From positions 12,724,610 to 12,788,609 of the forward strand of contig NC_041806.1 in NCBI RefSeq assembly GCF_900964775.1: a stretch of DNA of 64,000 nt. Direction: 5' to 3'. This document shows, in pieces, positions 11,110 to 23,399 of this stretch; positions within the stretch are counted from its first letter, which is position 1; every line of letters begins with the position of its first letter. The notes under the pieces are model-generated. The model worked only from the letters and a program-made list of their open reading frames with translations, did not search any database and had not been told where the DNA came from. Origin of the DNA: Scleropages formosus. Lineage: Eukaryota; Chordata; Actinopteri; Osteoglossiformes; Osteoglossidae. The translations under genes and the position numbers were made by a program.

Positions 11110-12160
11110 ATGCAATGGAAATAAGGGTGACAAGGAAGAGAGGGGTTGAGAGGGGGATTAATTATTACATCAATAAAAGAACAGAATACTGTAAAAATGT
11201 CAGAATCCTGAAAAAAATGTTCAGCTCTTCAATTAATTGTGATTTTATAGTTAGCAAGAAATATAAATGAAATATGCAGTGAGAAATTGCTTTTTAAAGA
11301 CATTATATACAATAAGCATATATATATATATATATATTTTCCAAGTCTAGTCAAGTGCAGAGGCTGTCGATTTGACATGATGCCCTTTTCAAACACTCGC
11401 ATAGACACAGATCAGGAATCTGCAGTAAATCAGGTTTTGTATCATATCAATAGAATTGATCTTGAAAGCTATTGTTTCCAGACATGCATAGTTAAACCAG
11501 TCCGGTAAAACCTGTACCTGACACCAAGGAGTGTCAAAGGCATCCCAGAGCCATGGGTGTTCTACAGAGCATTAACACCACTATTTGGTATGATGTATTT
11601 TATGTATTGTTATAAAGTGCTTAACAAATATGTTCCTTACTGAGAGAAACTAATACAGTACTCCTGAAAAAATAATTTGACACACTAAATGTGCAAAACG
11701 TGGTTTTATCATGTTTGAATTTATGTTTAGTACAATAAGCATGTAATGAAATGTGAGAAATGGTCACATTATCCCGGATGATTATCTTAGAGTTATGTCT
11801 TAAGCTTCATAAAGTGATAGGGATATTTCTCTGGTTGTTCTTCACGGCTCCTCATCTTTAAAAAGACAGTACGCAAAGACCCGTGAGGGAAGGATCAAAA
11901 ACACTTGAGTTCAAACAACAGCGCTTAGTGAGGCTAAGTTAGAGTCTTTTGCACATTTTTACATTACAAAAAGTTATTTTTTTTTATTAACAGTGACAAA
12001 CACCAGACGACATAAGCACACAGAGGGTGCCATTTTACCTGTGTAACAACGGAGTAACTTTAGTTTAAAACTTAAAATACTGTAGTATGTAAATGTAGTG
12101 TGAACATAGTTTGTAACCATGATGTTCATATATTTTAGGTTTATAATAAAATGTAAAGAC
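11110..12160 (-). other. First intron of sulfotransferase gene
   Basis: AT-rich sequence with a short TA run at about 11319-11338. No exon or clear transposon was seen. Confidence 0.4.
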
Positions 12161-12166
12161 TCTTAC

Positions 12167-12330
12167 CTTTTCTGTATAACGCTAAAACCGAGGGTTGGAC
12201 AACATTAAAAAAAATAAATGTTTAAGATCCCCTGAAAACGCTGCGAAGTCACCAACAGCTCCTCGGTAAGCTGCAGTTGCCAGTTTCAGCGCGGGGACCG
12301 CCCCAGAGAACATGAGCGCTCGTGCTCAAC
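12167..12330 (-). other. Probable non-coding first exon and promoter of the sulfotransferase gene
   Basis: The minus strand shows AGAAAAG followed by the donor GTAAGAG, with the exon edge at 12167. The DNA just upstream (12240-12330) is locally GC-richer than its surroundings (CGCGGGGACCGCCCC). The transcription start is not defined. Confidence 0.4.
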
Positions 12331-12360
12331 TCACACCTTCGTCCACATCTACCGTAATCA

Positions 12361-12510
12361 ACGTTACAAATGTTTACCCATTTATATAGCGGGATATTTT
12401 TACCGTATCCATTCAGGCTAAGTCTTCTACCTTGAGCGAACAGCTTAAGCAGCAGTTTCAGCCCAGGTCGGTGGACGCGCTAACCACTAGGGCTACCTGC
12501 TGCCCCGAAA
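12361..12510 (-). repeat. SINE-B, old fragment
   Basis: Contains the SINE-B middle (ACCCATTTATATAGCGGG) and the tRNA-like head at its right end (CTAACCACTAGGGCTACC on the plus strand). Diverged, no target duplication visible. Confidence 0.65.
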
Positions 12511-12629
12511 ACCTCTGCAAGGAAAGTCATCCGTTTCCTTTTCTTTGCATGGCCTCATCATGCCCTTCCAGTACTTGTACGTCACTCTGTCTGATATTTT
12601 GTCCCTCAATACTTGAGAAGTTATGAAAC

Positions 12630-13162
12630 TTCTACAAACCCCATTTCCAGGAAAGTTGGGATATTTTCTAAAATGCAATAAAAACAAGAATTTGCAATTT
12701 GTAAATGCTCTTCAACCTTTATTTAACTGACAAAAGTACAAAGAAATGACTTTTAATGTTTTGGCTGACGAATTTGATTGTATTTTGTGAATATAAGCAA
12801 ATTTAGAATTTGATGGCTTCAACACACTCAAAAAAAGTTGGGACAGAGGCAACATAACTTAAGAGTGAAAGTTTATAGAATATTCATGTAACGTCATTTT
12901 GGAAGATTCCAAAATAAGCAGGTGAATTGATAACTGGTGAGGGTATCATGATTGGGTCTAAAAGGAGCATCCACCAAAGACACAACCTTTGCAGACAATG
13001 ATGGGTCGTGGCTCACCACTTTGTACCAAACTTCGTGAGAGAATTGTCAATCAGTTCAAACAGAACATTTCTCAATGCAGGAATCCAAAGAATTCAGGTC
13101 TTTCACCATCTACAATACATAATATTCATGTAACTGTGAAAAGATGGAATCTGGAGAAATAG
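12630..13162 (+). mobile_element. Tc1/IS630-like DNA transposon, 5' fragment
   Basis: The left end has the widespread teleost sequence ACCCCATTTCCAGGAAAGTT and a later AAAAAAGTTGGGACAGAGGC. A transposase N-terminus opens at 12998 (MMGRGSPLCTKLRERIVNQF) with a helix-turn-helix-like region and ends at a stop near 13162. The catalytic part is missing. Confidence 0.7.
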
Positions 13163-13399
13163 GAAGGCTGGGAAGAAGCGCAGGTCCTGGAGGAAACAGA
13201 GTCCTTGGACCGAGAGCATTATTTTTCCTGTGTGCCGGTGTTCAAATAAACGTTTGAGATGAACGCTGCTTCTGCATCCTTCTTTACCCCATCAAAACCC
13301 ACGGCACTGTGTGCTACATTAGTGTCAGAAAATTCAGACAAACTGTTTCAGCAAAAAAAAAACAAGTTTAAAAGTAGTGAAGTTGCCGGATTAACTCGT

Positions 13400-13676
13400 C
13401 AATGATGAGGGCGTGAACCCAGTTACGGGTTCCTTTTATTGAGAAAACAAAGGAGCAAGCTAGAGGCGTTGTTGGAAACAGGCGTGGGTCACTTGAGGAG
13501 CAAACGTGGTTCAAGGGCCGGGACTGGAGACTGGAGACAAGGCGGGGAACCAGGTTCTTTCCGAAGTACATGGAAAGCAGTGTTTCCCGATGAGGTTCCA
13601 CTACTAGGTGTGCAAGAATGGCTTCTTTATATCCCGCAGCTCTGATCTGGAGCAGGTGCTTGGCGTGAGGACGTGG
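13400..13676 (-). repeat. Possible solo LTR
   Basis: A GC-richer island in AT-rich DNA with AATAAA on the minus strand near 13435 and an end GGCGTGAGGACGTGGGCA that resembles the end of the solo LTR at 25430-25737. Target duplications not found, so the boundaries are soft. Confidence 0.3.
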
Positions 13677-13699
13677 GCATAAAATAATCAATATTTTTA

Positions 13700-14400
13700 T
13701 CAGTCAACAAATTTTACATTTTCCTTTATTAACTCCAGTTAAAAAGAAAAAAAACTTTACAAATATACAACTCAGCATTTGCAAAAAAAAACAACCAGAA
13801 TACCAACATATAACTAAATATACTCAAACAACAAAACCAAATCAACAAAGTTTAATAAATAATCAATAACAAACATTATAGCCTACACCAGTTAAAACAA
13901 CAGATACAAATTGTAACCACTTTACTTTAACACAGTCACAGTCTGATAGTCAAAAACTTCACAGATCACACGTTTGAAAACTCGGATGCACAGGGTCACT
14001 GAAAATCATCAGTCTACACAAAAGTAATCATGACTTTCAGTATCTGAAATTCATGTCATATTTTAAAATCCAATTATAAAAAGCAAAATTAAATACAATT
14101 ATAAACAATTATCAATAAACTACAATACTCTAAAATATTAAACATCAACCTAATACTGAAATACAATAAAGTGTAACTTGAGTCAAACATTAAGTCAGTA
14201 TAGTATAATTTTCCATTTTCAATAATCGCTTGTCCAAGTTGGGGTTGACAGTCCGAAGACTGAGGGCGTGAGACAGCAGTCTGTGGGAGCACAGCCACAG
14301 ACTCATACAGTCACAGACACAGTGTCAATAGCATCAAATAAAATGTTATTAGTAAAGAAACCTGAAATCACCCTGGCACCCAGAAGTCACTTAGATGTGA
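13700..14400. other. AT-rich intergenic stretch
   Basis: Low-GC sequence with no supported gene. Several short A runs. Confidence 0.5.
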
Positions 14401-14404
14401 CCAA

Positions 14405-14500
14405 GCAAATTTACATTTACATTTATTCATTTAGCAGACACTTTTCTCTAAAGCAACGTACATGTCAGCAAAAATACAACTTGTGCATTACATTAAGAGA
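14405..14500 (-). repeat. SINE tail fragment (V-SINE-like)
   Basis: ACATTTATTCATTTAGCAGA followed by CACTTTTCTCTAAAGCAACG is the complement of the common SINE/L2 3' end. Only the tail is present. Confidence 0.6.
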
Positions 14501-14673
14501 TAGAGACATGGCTGCAGACATGCGATTAAGTAAACCTAGTTTGTTACTTTCCACTTAATGCATCGATGTTCATCGCTCAAGCAGGTGCATAAAACGCAGG
14601 ATAGATCCTAATAGGACAGAATCTTGATAACCTTCCTACAATTTTTCTTTTGATAATAAGGTACACAAACAAA

Positions 14674-17495
14674 CATCCATCCATCCATCTTTCTCCACTT
14701 ATCCGGGACTGGGCCGCGGGGGAAGTAGTCCAAGCAGAGCCCCCCAGACTTCCCTCTCAATGTAGTCTCTCCAACGTGTCCTGGGTCTGCCCCGAGGCCT
14801 CCTCCCAGTGGAACATGCCCAGAACACCTCACCAGGGAGGCGTCCAGAACAGGTGCTCGAGCCACCTCAACTGGCTCCTCTTAATGTGGAAGAGCAGCGG
14901 CTCTACTCCGAGCTCCTCCTGGGTGACTGAGCTCCTCACCCTATCCCTAAGGGTGCGCCCAGCCACTCCACGGAGGAAACTCATTTCTGCCGCTTGTATC
15001 CGCGATCTCATTCTTTCGGTCATGATCCAAAGTTCATGACCATAGGTGAGGGTAGGAACATAGATCGACCGGTAAATTGAGAGCTTCGCCTTACGACTCA
15101 GCTCCTTCTTCACCACAACAGACCGGTACAATGACCGCATTACTGCGGACGCCGCACCGATCCATCTGTCAACCTGCCGCTCCATTTTTCCCTCACTCGT
15201 GAACAAGACCCTGAGATACTTAAACTCCTCCACTTGAGGGAGCAACTCCCCCCTAACCCGGAGGGGGCAATCCACCTTTTTCCGACTGAGAACCATGGCC
15301 TCGGATTTGGAGGTGCTGATTCTCATCCCCGCAGTTTCGCACTCGGCTGCAAACATCTCCAGTGCACGCTGTAAGTCTTGATTCGATGAAGCCAACAGGA
15401 CCACATCGTCCGCAAAAAAGCAGAGACGAGATCCTGCGGCCACCAAAACAGACACCCTCCGTTCCCTGGCTGCGCCTAGAAATTCTGTCCATGAAGATAA
15501 TGAACAGAATCAGTGACAAAGGGCAGCCCTGGCGGAGTCCAACATGCACCGGGAACAGGTCTGACTTACTGCCGGCAATGCGAACCAAGCTCCTGCTCCG
15601 GTCATACAGGGAACGAACAGCCCGTAGCAGCGAGCCCTAAACCCCATAATCCCGAAGTACCCCCCACAGGATGCCACGAGGGACACGGTTGAATGCCTTC
15701 TCCAGGTCCACAAAACACATATGGACTGGTTGGGCAAACTCCCATGAACCCTCCAACACCCTAGTGAGGGTATAGAGCTGGTCCAGTGTTCCACGGCCAG
15801 GGCGAAAAACGCATTGCTCCTCCTGGATCTGAGGTTCGACTATCGGTCGGATTCTCCTCTCCAGTACCCCGGCATAGACTTTCCCAGGGAGGCTAAGGAG
15901 TGTGATCCCCCTATAGTTGGAACACAATCTCCGGTCCCCCTTCTTAAAAAGAGGGACCACCACCCCGGTCTGCCAGTCCAGAGGCACCGTTCCCAAGCTC
16001 CACGCAACACTGCAGAGGCGTGTCAGCCAAGACAACCCCACAACTTGAGAAACTCGGAGCGGATCTCATCCAGCCCCGGAGCCTTGCCACCGAGGAGTTT
16101 TTTGACTACCTCAGCAACTTCAGCCAGGGTAATGGACGAGTCCCCCTCCGAGTCCCCGGCCTCAGCTTCCTCTACGGAAGGCGCGTCGGAGGGATTGAGG
16201 AGATCCTCAAAGTACTTCTTCCACTGCCCGAGGACATCCTCAGTTGAGGTCAGCAGCGCACCACTTCCACTGTAAACAATGTTGGCGGAACACCGCTTTC
16301 CCCTTCTGAGTCACCGGACGGTTTGCCAGAATCTCTTTAAGGCCAACCGAAAGTCTTCCTCCATAGCCTCACCGAACTCCTCCCAGGCCTGAGTTTTTGC
16401 CGCGGCGACTGCCAGAGCCACGTTCCGTCTGGCCCACTGGTACCCGTCAACTGCTTCAGGAGTCCCATGAGCCAGCCAGGCCCGATAGAACTCCTTCTTC
16501 AGCTTAACGGCATCCCTTACCTCCGGTGTCCACCACCGTGTTCGGGGATTGCTGCCGCGACAGGCACCGGAGACTTTATGGCCGCAGCTCCGAACCGCCG
16601 CCCCGACCAACGGAGGTGTGGAACATAGTCCGTTCGGACTCAATGTCCCCAGTCTCCCTGGGGACCTGGTTGAAGCTCTGTCGGAGGTGGGAGTTGAAGA
16701 CCTCTCTGACAGGGGCCTCCGCCAAACGTTCCCAACAGACCCTCACTATGCGTTTGGGCCTGCCAGGTCTGTCCAGCTTTTTCCCCCGCCATCGAATCCA
16801 ACTCGCCACCAGGTGGTGATCAGTTGACAGCTCAGCCCCTCTCTTCATCCGAGTGTCCAAGACATATGGCCAAAGATCAGAAGAAACGACTACAAAGTCG
16901 ACTATCGACCTCCGACCTAGGGTGTCCTGGTGCCAAGTGCACTGATGGACACCCTTATGCATGAACATGGTGTTCGTTATGGACAAACCGTGACTAGCAC
17001 AGAAATCCAATAACAACTCACCACTCGGGTTCAGATCAGGGAGGTCGTTCCTCCCAATCACGTCCCTCCAGGTATCACTGTCGCTGCCCACGTGGGCGTT
17101 AAAGTCCCCCAGTAGAACGACAGAGTCCCCAGTGGGAGTGCTTTCCAGCACGCCCCCCAGGGACTCTAAAAAGGCCGGGTACTCTACACTGCCGCTAGGC
17201 GCATAAGCACAAACGACAGTGAGAGACCGTTCCCTGACCCGAAGGCGCAGGGAGATAACCCTCTCATTCACCGGAGTAGACTCCAACACATGGCGGCTGA
17301 ACTGGGGGGCTATTAATAAGCCCACACCCGCCCGCCGCTTCTCACCGTGGACAATGCCAGAATAGTGGAGAGTCCACCCTTGGTTGAGAAGAGTGGTTCC
17401 AGAACCCAAGCTGTGAGTGGAAGTGAGCCCGACTATAGCTAGATGGTATCTCTCAACCTCCTGCACTAGCTCAGGCTCCTTCCCCGCCAATGAAG
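14674..17495 (-). mobile_element. Rex3 LINE (RTE clade), copy B
   Basis: Second Rex3 copy, inverted relative to copy A and very similar to it. Endonuclease reads at 17490-16576, linker at 16643-16311, reverse transcriptase at 16041-15253, and the C-terminal region to about 14829. The 3' end at 14674 is the expected (GATG)n tail. The 5' end is truncated at about 17495 inside the endonuclease. The main coding breaks of copy A (the shift after MFHTSV, the stop after FWQTVR, the shift before GLSWLTR, and TAG after RDYGV) are all present here too. Unlike copy A it keeps the whole 3' region. Confidence 0.95.
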
Positions 17496-17803
17496 TTTCT
17501 TCTTTTTGTTTGTTCTTTCTTCTCTCTGTTTCCCAACTAATGACCTAATACAACTTTTTATAGCAATAATCTCGCCCTTCTGGCTACACCGTAACAGCTT
17601 CAACAAGTAATTCCAAAAGACATGCTCACCACAACACCCAACAAAATAAATACAAAAACATATAAAACATTTTTCTTTGTTATAAATACCCCTCTTTCAC
17701 AATATATAAAAACATTAATCATAGCACCCCTGTTGAGTTGGTTGTGCCCAAGGACCACCTAGAAATACAGTAAGTGGTTCACTCCTCTTGGTTTTGCAAT
17801 ACA
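17496..17803. other. Intergenic spacer
   Basis: AT-rich sequence between Rex3 copy B and a SINE. Nothing supported in it. Confidence 0.5.
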
Positions 17804-17809
17804 AGCTAA

Positions 17810-17812
<3 letters not shown>

Positions 17813-17874
<62 letters not shown>

Positions 17875-18050
17875 CTGAATCGCTTGTCCCATACAGTGTG
17901 GCTAGACAGGGCGTAAGGCTAGAGGGGTAGGGGACACACCCAGGACGGGACGCCAGTCCATCACAAGACACTCCAAGCGGGACTCGAATCCCAGACCCAC
18001 GGAAGAGCAGGGCCCACTCCAACCCACTGCACCACTGCGCCCCCCACACC
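17813..18050 (-). repeat. SINE-A with long CA tail
   Basis: Minus-strand SINE-A with a tail of about 60 bases of CA/TG. Target duplication AGCTAACCA at 17804-17812 and 18051-18059. The long tail and exact duplication suggest a fairly recent insertion with later repeat growth. Confidence 0.93.
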
Positions 18051-18539
18051 AGCTAACCAGCACAATGGAAATGTTGAGTTGTTAAATGGTAAGCAAAGAG
18101 ATTACAGACATGATTTTTGCATTGCAGACCAGCAATTTGTTTACAGTTTATGAAATGAAGCTGAAAGGAAGAGCAACAAGCATGGTAAAGTTCAAGGAAT
18201 TTAGTGATACAGGTCGCAAGTGAATAATTTTTCTGCATTCCTGCAAAGACGTTCTGTAGGATTTTATACATATTAGACATATATGTATAACCACTGAGCT
18301 TTCATTTGATTTCAAAAGTGCTGAATAGACAGCTGAGGAGGCTACTACTTGGAGGTTCCCTTTCATTTTGGTGAAATTCACTTTTCTGAACTTACAATTC
18401 AGAAAGCTCTAATAACAAAGCTCTAACCACTGTGTTACCAGCTGTCTCTTAGAACTGTTGAATCTCTCTCAGTTTTCAAGAAGGGTCTCAAACCAATCTC
18501 TTTCAGAGCTACTTGTCCTGATCACCTATCTTTTTTATA

Positions 18540-19461
18540 CACCGATCAGCCACAACATTAAAACCACTGACAGATGAAGTGAATAACATTGATTATCTCG
18601 ATACAATAGCACCCATCAAGGGGTGGGATATATTAGGCAGCAAGTGAACAGTCAGCTCTTGAATTTGATGTGTTGGAAGCAGAAAAAATGGGCAAGCGTA
18701 ATGATTGGAGCCCCTTTGACAGAGGCCAAATTCTGATGGCTAGACGACTGGGTCAGAGCATCTCCAAAACGGCAGGTCGTGTGGGGTATTCCCAATATGC
18801 AGTGGCTAGTATCTACTAAAAGTGGTCTAAGGAAGGACAACTGGTGAACCAGCAACAGGGTCATGGGTGCCCAAGATTCACTGATGCTCGTTAGGAGCAA
18901 AGGCTAGCCCGTCTGCTGCGACCCCACAGAAGAGCTACTGTAGCACAGATTGCCGAAAACCTTAATGCTGGCCATGACAGAAAGGTGTCAGAACATACAG
19001 TCCAGGAAACCTTGGGTCCTGGCATTCATGTGGATGTTACTTTGACACGTACCACCTACCTAAAGATTGTTGCAGACAACGTGCACCCCTTCATGGTATT
19101 TCCTGATGGCAGTGGCCTCTTTCAGCAAGATAACACGCCCTGCTACATTGCAAAAATTGTTCAGGAATGGTTTGAGGAACATGACAAAGAGTTCAAGGTG
19201 TTCACTTGACCTTTAAATTCCCCAGATCTCAATCTGATCGAGCATCTGTGGGATGTGCAGAAAAAACAACCCCGATCCAGTGAGGGAGGCCCCACTTCGC
19301 AACTTACAGGATTTAAAGGATCTGCTGCTAACGTCTTAGTGCCACAAGACACCTTCAGCGGTCTTGTGGAGTCCATGCCTCGATGGGTCAGCGCTGCTTT
19401 GGTGGCACAAGGGGGACCTAAACAATATCAGGCCAGTGGTTTTAACATTTTGGTTGATCGG
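18540..19461 (+). mobile_element. Tc1-like DNA transposon, internally deleted
   Basis: Ends CACCGATCAGCCACAACATT and its near inverse at 19430-19461 (TGGTTGATCGG), bounded by TA. The N-terminal transposase starts near 18688 (MGKRNDW). After about 19010 the sequence jumps to the C-terminal catalytic part (QQDNTPCYIAKIVQEWFEEH near 19123-19182, then SPDLNLIEHLWD). The middle third is missing and stops are present. Non-autonomous relic. Confidence 0.9.
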
Positions 19462-19679
19462 TATCAATTATACTGTATATGCCGTACACATGTAAAGTGT
19501 GCCGGTTAAACTGCACTTTTGGACACTGACTGTACTATGTGACTGACTGTGTTTCTGCTTGTTGTTACTCTTTTGTTTACTTAGTTGTATGTCGCTCTGG
19601 AGGAAAGCAAGTAAAAATTAAATCAATGTAAATGTTGAAAATTCCCCAGTAATGAGTAAAAAGTCCAAACACCACAGAC

Positions 19680-19765
19680 TCAACAATTTACATTACATGT
19701 ATTCATTTAGCAGATGCTTTTATCCAAAGCCAAATACGTTTCAGAGAAAAATACAATGAGTACAT
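19680..19765 (-). repeat. SINE tail fragment
   Basis: ATTCATTTAGCAGATGCTTT and following bases are the complement of the V-SINE/L2-type 3' end. No head visible. Confidence 0.6.
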
Positions 19766-20271
19766 TACATCTACAGAAGGAGAGACTGAGAAAATCAAAT
19801 AATAGGGTCTGAGGTTTTTAAATGACAATATGCAGCCATTTAAATTTTTCATATTGTATTGTAATGCATCTTCTACAACATATTATAATTTTTTTAAAAT
19901 CTTTTCAAACAGAATTTTCAGAGATTTACAAAGAACAGCTGTTCTACACACAAAAACAATCATATATGCTTACTAGAATTATGCTTATAAAGACAGAACC
20001 ATATCTGTGCAACAGTGTCCACTTGATCATTCTAAGTTAGAAAATTACATTTTTAAAAATTCAGTTTGACAATTAAGATTGGGAACTTAAGCAAAATCAA
20101 CATCCTCTGACTGAGGTACAAATTCAGATATTATGTAAATATTTAGAAGTATAAAGCATTTTAAAACTCTTAAGTTGAATAGATGTATTCATTTCAGCAA
20201 ATGTACTAAAAACTGGCAACATTAGGTTTCTCAGCCATAAATCTCTACATATGTGTATGTACAATTAAATT

Positions 20272-20272
<1 letters not shown>
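19766..20272. other. AT-rich spacer downstream of TMEM231
   Basis: No gene or clear repeat. The TMEM231 3' UTR probably extends into it, but no canonical AATAAA was found close to the stop. Confidence 0.4.

Positions 20273-20311
<39 letters not shown>
20273..20311. repeat. CA microsatellite
   Basis: Uninterrupted (CA)n of about 39 bases. Confidence 0.95.
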
Positions 20312-20315
<4 letters not shown>

Positions 20316-20524
20316 TTTAGCTGAATGCTTTTTAGCTATTTTTACTGAACCAGGCCACTTGCAGCATGTGTCAAGGAGGTGACTAGTTGGGAGCTCTATG
20401 GACCTCAGACGTTCCATGACAGGGAGACAAACTCTCACGTACGTATGCACATATGAACAGAGTATGCTACAGGCAGCCCCGAGGAGTCAGATATCCCAGA
20501 ATTCCAGGGGACAGCCCAGAGGGG

Positions 20525-21931
20525 TCAGGCACAGTGCTGCTTCAGGAGGGGAACTGACACCGTGGGCAGAACCTGATTCTGAAAGACGAAGGTCTGGACC
20601 CGCTGGAAAACCCAGAGGAAGATGAGCAGTACACTGACATACTGCACCCAAGCAAACTTCACCATCTCCCAGAAGCCCGGCTGGTAGGTATGAGGTGGGT
20701 TAAGGACAGTACAGGGCTGAGGCTGCAGAATGCGGTTGAACTGGTCTAGCTGGTTTTTCAGACACAGTTTAAGAGTGTCTGACATTAATCAACATTGTTT
20801 TGCTGTCAGCCACTTTAAATCTAATTTACTTTCATGATTAAAGGAAGATGACTACTCTGACATGATGTTCTTGCCCATAAGTTTTGATTCCACACACTTT
20901 TCTCCCTGATTCATGATTCAAAAAAGTTGTTATTGGTTAAAGATTGTTATGCAAAGTTATGTTTGAAGAATGACTTTGTGAGTAAACTTATTTCAACATT
21001 TTAGCCAAATGCAACAGCTTCCGGCAGCTGCAGCAAGTGTCAACTTGTGTCAGGTGACCTTTAAGGAACACGTGGGAATAGAAGGAGTACAACAGCAAGT
21101 ATGTGGATGATGTCACTCACTGCTATTCTGGAAAAACCTCAAGCAAGAATACTGATTTCCAGTCCAGTTTCCCCAAAACCCGAGAAGACCTGGACCGTGA
21201 TGAAAAATTCTTACTCAAGCAGGTTCAGCATCGCATTTTCAGCATGACAATACATATATGGACACACACATAAGATGGAAAGGATATCTGATGACCTCCA
21301 CAGGGTAGCGGATCACAGCCTTGAGCTGGAATGGAGCAGCAGCAGCTCGACCAATGGTCCACACAGGGTTTGGACTGGAGAGAACTGTGGTCACTGGTGT
21401 AACACAGGGGCAAATCTGAGGTGACAGCTGTTCTCACTCACTGCCACAAGGATAAGTCTTTTTAGATCTTTATGAGTCACTTTTAAAGTAGGACTAGTGA
21501 ATAAAAGTGGAATAATTAAGATTTCAGTACAGACTACACAGTAGCTGAACAGGGTTACTCTGCATCCACAGCCCTCAGCTCACCGTGCAGTACCAGTCTT
21601 AAGGTAACACACCTACTTGCTCTTATATATGTTTAAATACACACTTTAAATCTGTCTTGTGTCAAATTCACCAGAGAAACAGTAGTGTGAAAGGGAGACA
21701 GACACATCATAAACAGTTATTATTGGTCCTTCTCTCCATGTTTGTCTCTCTTGGGGAAACTGACACAGCTCTACATACGTGTTACAGTGTGTTCATTGTC
21801 TTGCAGTCAGCTCCAGGTCTTTTGTCCAAACGGTTACATTCCAGTGAGATTGACTAGAGCGCTTATCTGAGAAGAAAATCTCCACACGCTCTTCAACACA
21901 TCTCCACGTCACTCACTCACTCACTCACTCA

Positions 21932-22005
<74 letters not shown>

Positions 22006-23386
22006 CCACTTTATTCTTACAGTTTCTCTCCTGGTACATCTCAATGATTTGAGCCAAGTCATAGGAGCTGGAGAAAGGGCTGTTCGCATTAATGAGAGAT
22101 ACCTGAGGGAGGAGAGTCAGGGTCATTCACAGGCACAGAGTCATACATATACACATACACACACAAACAGACACAGAGACTCACGTTGTAGCGAGTGTCC
22201 AAGCCCCGGTGGAGGAGTGGCTCTCGCTGGTGTAAGCGCAGGTCTCCGCTGATGAAGAGCTGTGACCCAGGAACGGAGGAGGAGTACTGGAGTAGCAACA
22301 GGCTCTGCATCACTACAGTGGACATCCTCTACAGGGGCATGCAAAGCAGTGTGTGTATGTGTGAGCACACAGAGTCATAGGGTGTGCGTTACCAGTTAAC
22401 ACAAGCCTGACATTTACGCACAAACAGCTGGTAGGAGAAAGTGACCAGCAGCTGGACACTGTAGATCTGCTCCTCAGGCCTCAGTGGCAGTTCCAGCTGC
22501 AGGTTCAGCCTGTCCAGCTTGCCATCTTGGTTCTGGTCTTCCTCTCGTGCCTGTGGAACCAGCAGCAAACACACACTTTGAGAAAGGGTGTATGGTGGAA
22601 AGGGGCAAGTCAAACCACAGGCCTTACACAACTCAAGTCCCACTTTGCTCTAATTAAATAGTGATTATAAACACATTATAAGGGTTTTATCTGCATCTGT
22701 GGCTGGAGCCAGGAGAGAACATGCCGAGACGGAGGGGATTCGTAGGTTGTTCCCCTGAAGGCTGTTGAAATTGGAGAATGTGCTCCATGCCACATAGTCC
22801 CCGTTGGTGCTGGTGGCTGCAATGAGCAAAAGCTGGTACTGGAACCGAACTCTGGGCTGCTCTTCATACGAGCTCCGTTTGAGCCAGAAACCTGGAGGTG
22901 CACAAAACTTACAGTACAACTTATCCTACACATAACTCAGCTTAGTGTGCATAATAATGTAGCCAATACACACACACATTTAAGAATATTAAGTTAATTG
23001 TGGTATAAATTATACGGTGTAACTAGACAAATATTTCAGTCTCATGAAACCTAGAAAGCAAACCAAATGAGTAGATAATTGCACATGACTGCACATGGTA
23101 ACTAATGTAAAGAAGCTCAATCCACTGTTTATTTGCCAATGCCATTAAGTGTTATGTAAAAGCCAATGGGACACACAAAGATAAAATTGTACGATAATTT
23201 TTAATATCCATAATAAGAAGCGTGAGAAAGTGCACCGTGCAGCTCACCGTGGCTCCTGTAGGCCACCAGCAGGGGCGCTGTGTACGTCACACACAGTACG
23301 GCGACAACAAACAGCGTCGCCTTGGTGCAAACCGTCGTTCTGTATCTTAGTAAAGCCGGATGAGCATAAACCTCATAAAAAGCCAT
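20525..23386 (-). CDS. tmem231: Transmembrane protein 231 (transition-zone protein)
   Basis: Member of the MKS complex at the ciliary transition zone, which gates entry of membrane proteins into cilia. Seven coding exons close in frame: 23386-23248, 22891-22725, 22550-22422, 22328-22185, 22102-22021, 21393-21288, 20687-20525, giving 309 aa (human 316). Landmarks: start [18 protein letters not shown]; first membrane helix at about residues 24-42; [43 protein letters not shown]-terminal [18 protein letters not shown] followed by the second membrane helix. Two introns are unusual: intron 2 is GC-AG (22551-22724) and the last is AT-AC (20688-21287). A CA microsatellite sits in intron 5. The upstream DNA contains GGCCGCCAT (about 23614), a YY1-like site. 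Same strand and neighbour as the CHST5/6-like gene. Confidence 0.95.
20688..21287 (-). other. tmem231: AT-AC U12-type intron of TMEM231
   Basis: The donor reads ATATCCTTT (21287 downward), the U12 consensus. TCCTTAAC, the ideal U12 branch site, lies at 20706-20699, about 13 bases before an AC acceptor (CTCATAC, ending 20688). Only this splice makes the codons for VISYQPGFW, matching the known protein; no GT-AG alternative does. Confidence 0.9.
21910..22001. repeat. ACTC/CA microsatellite in TMEM231 intron
   Basis: About six ACTC units followed by about 35 CA units, ending about 20 bases from exon 5. Confidence 0.95.
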
Positions 23387-23399
23387 GGCAATACTTCAT

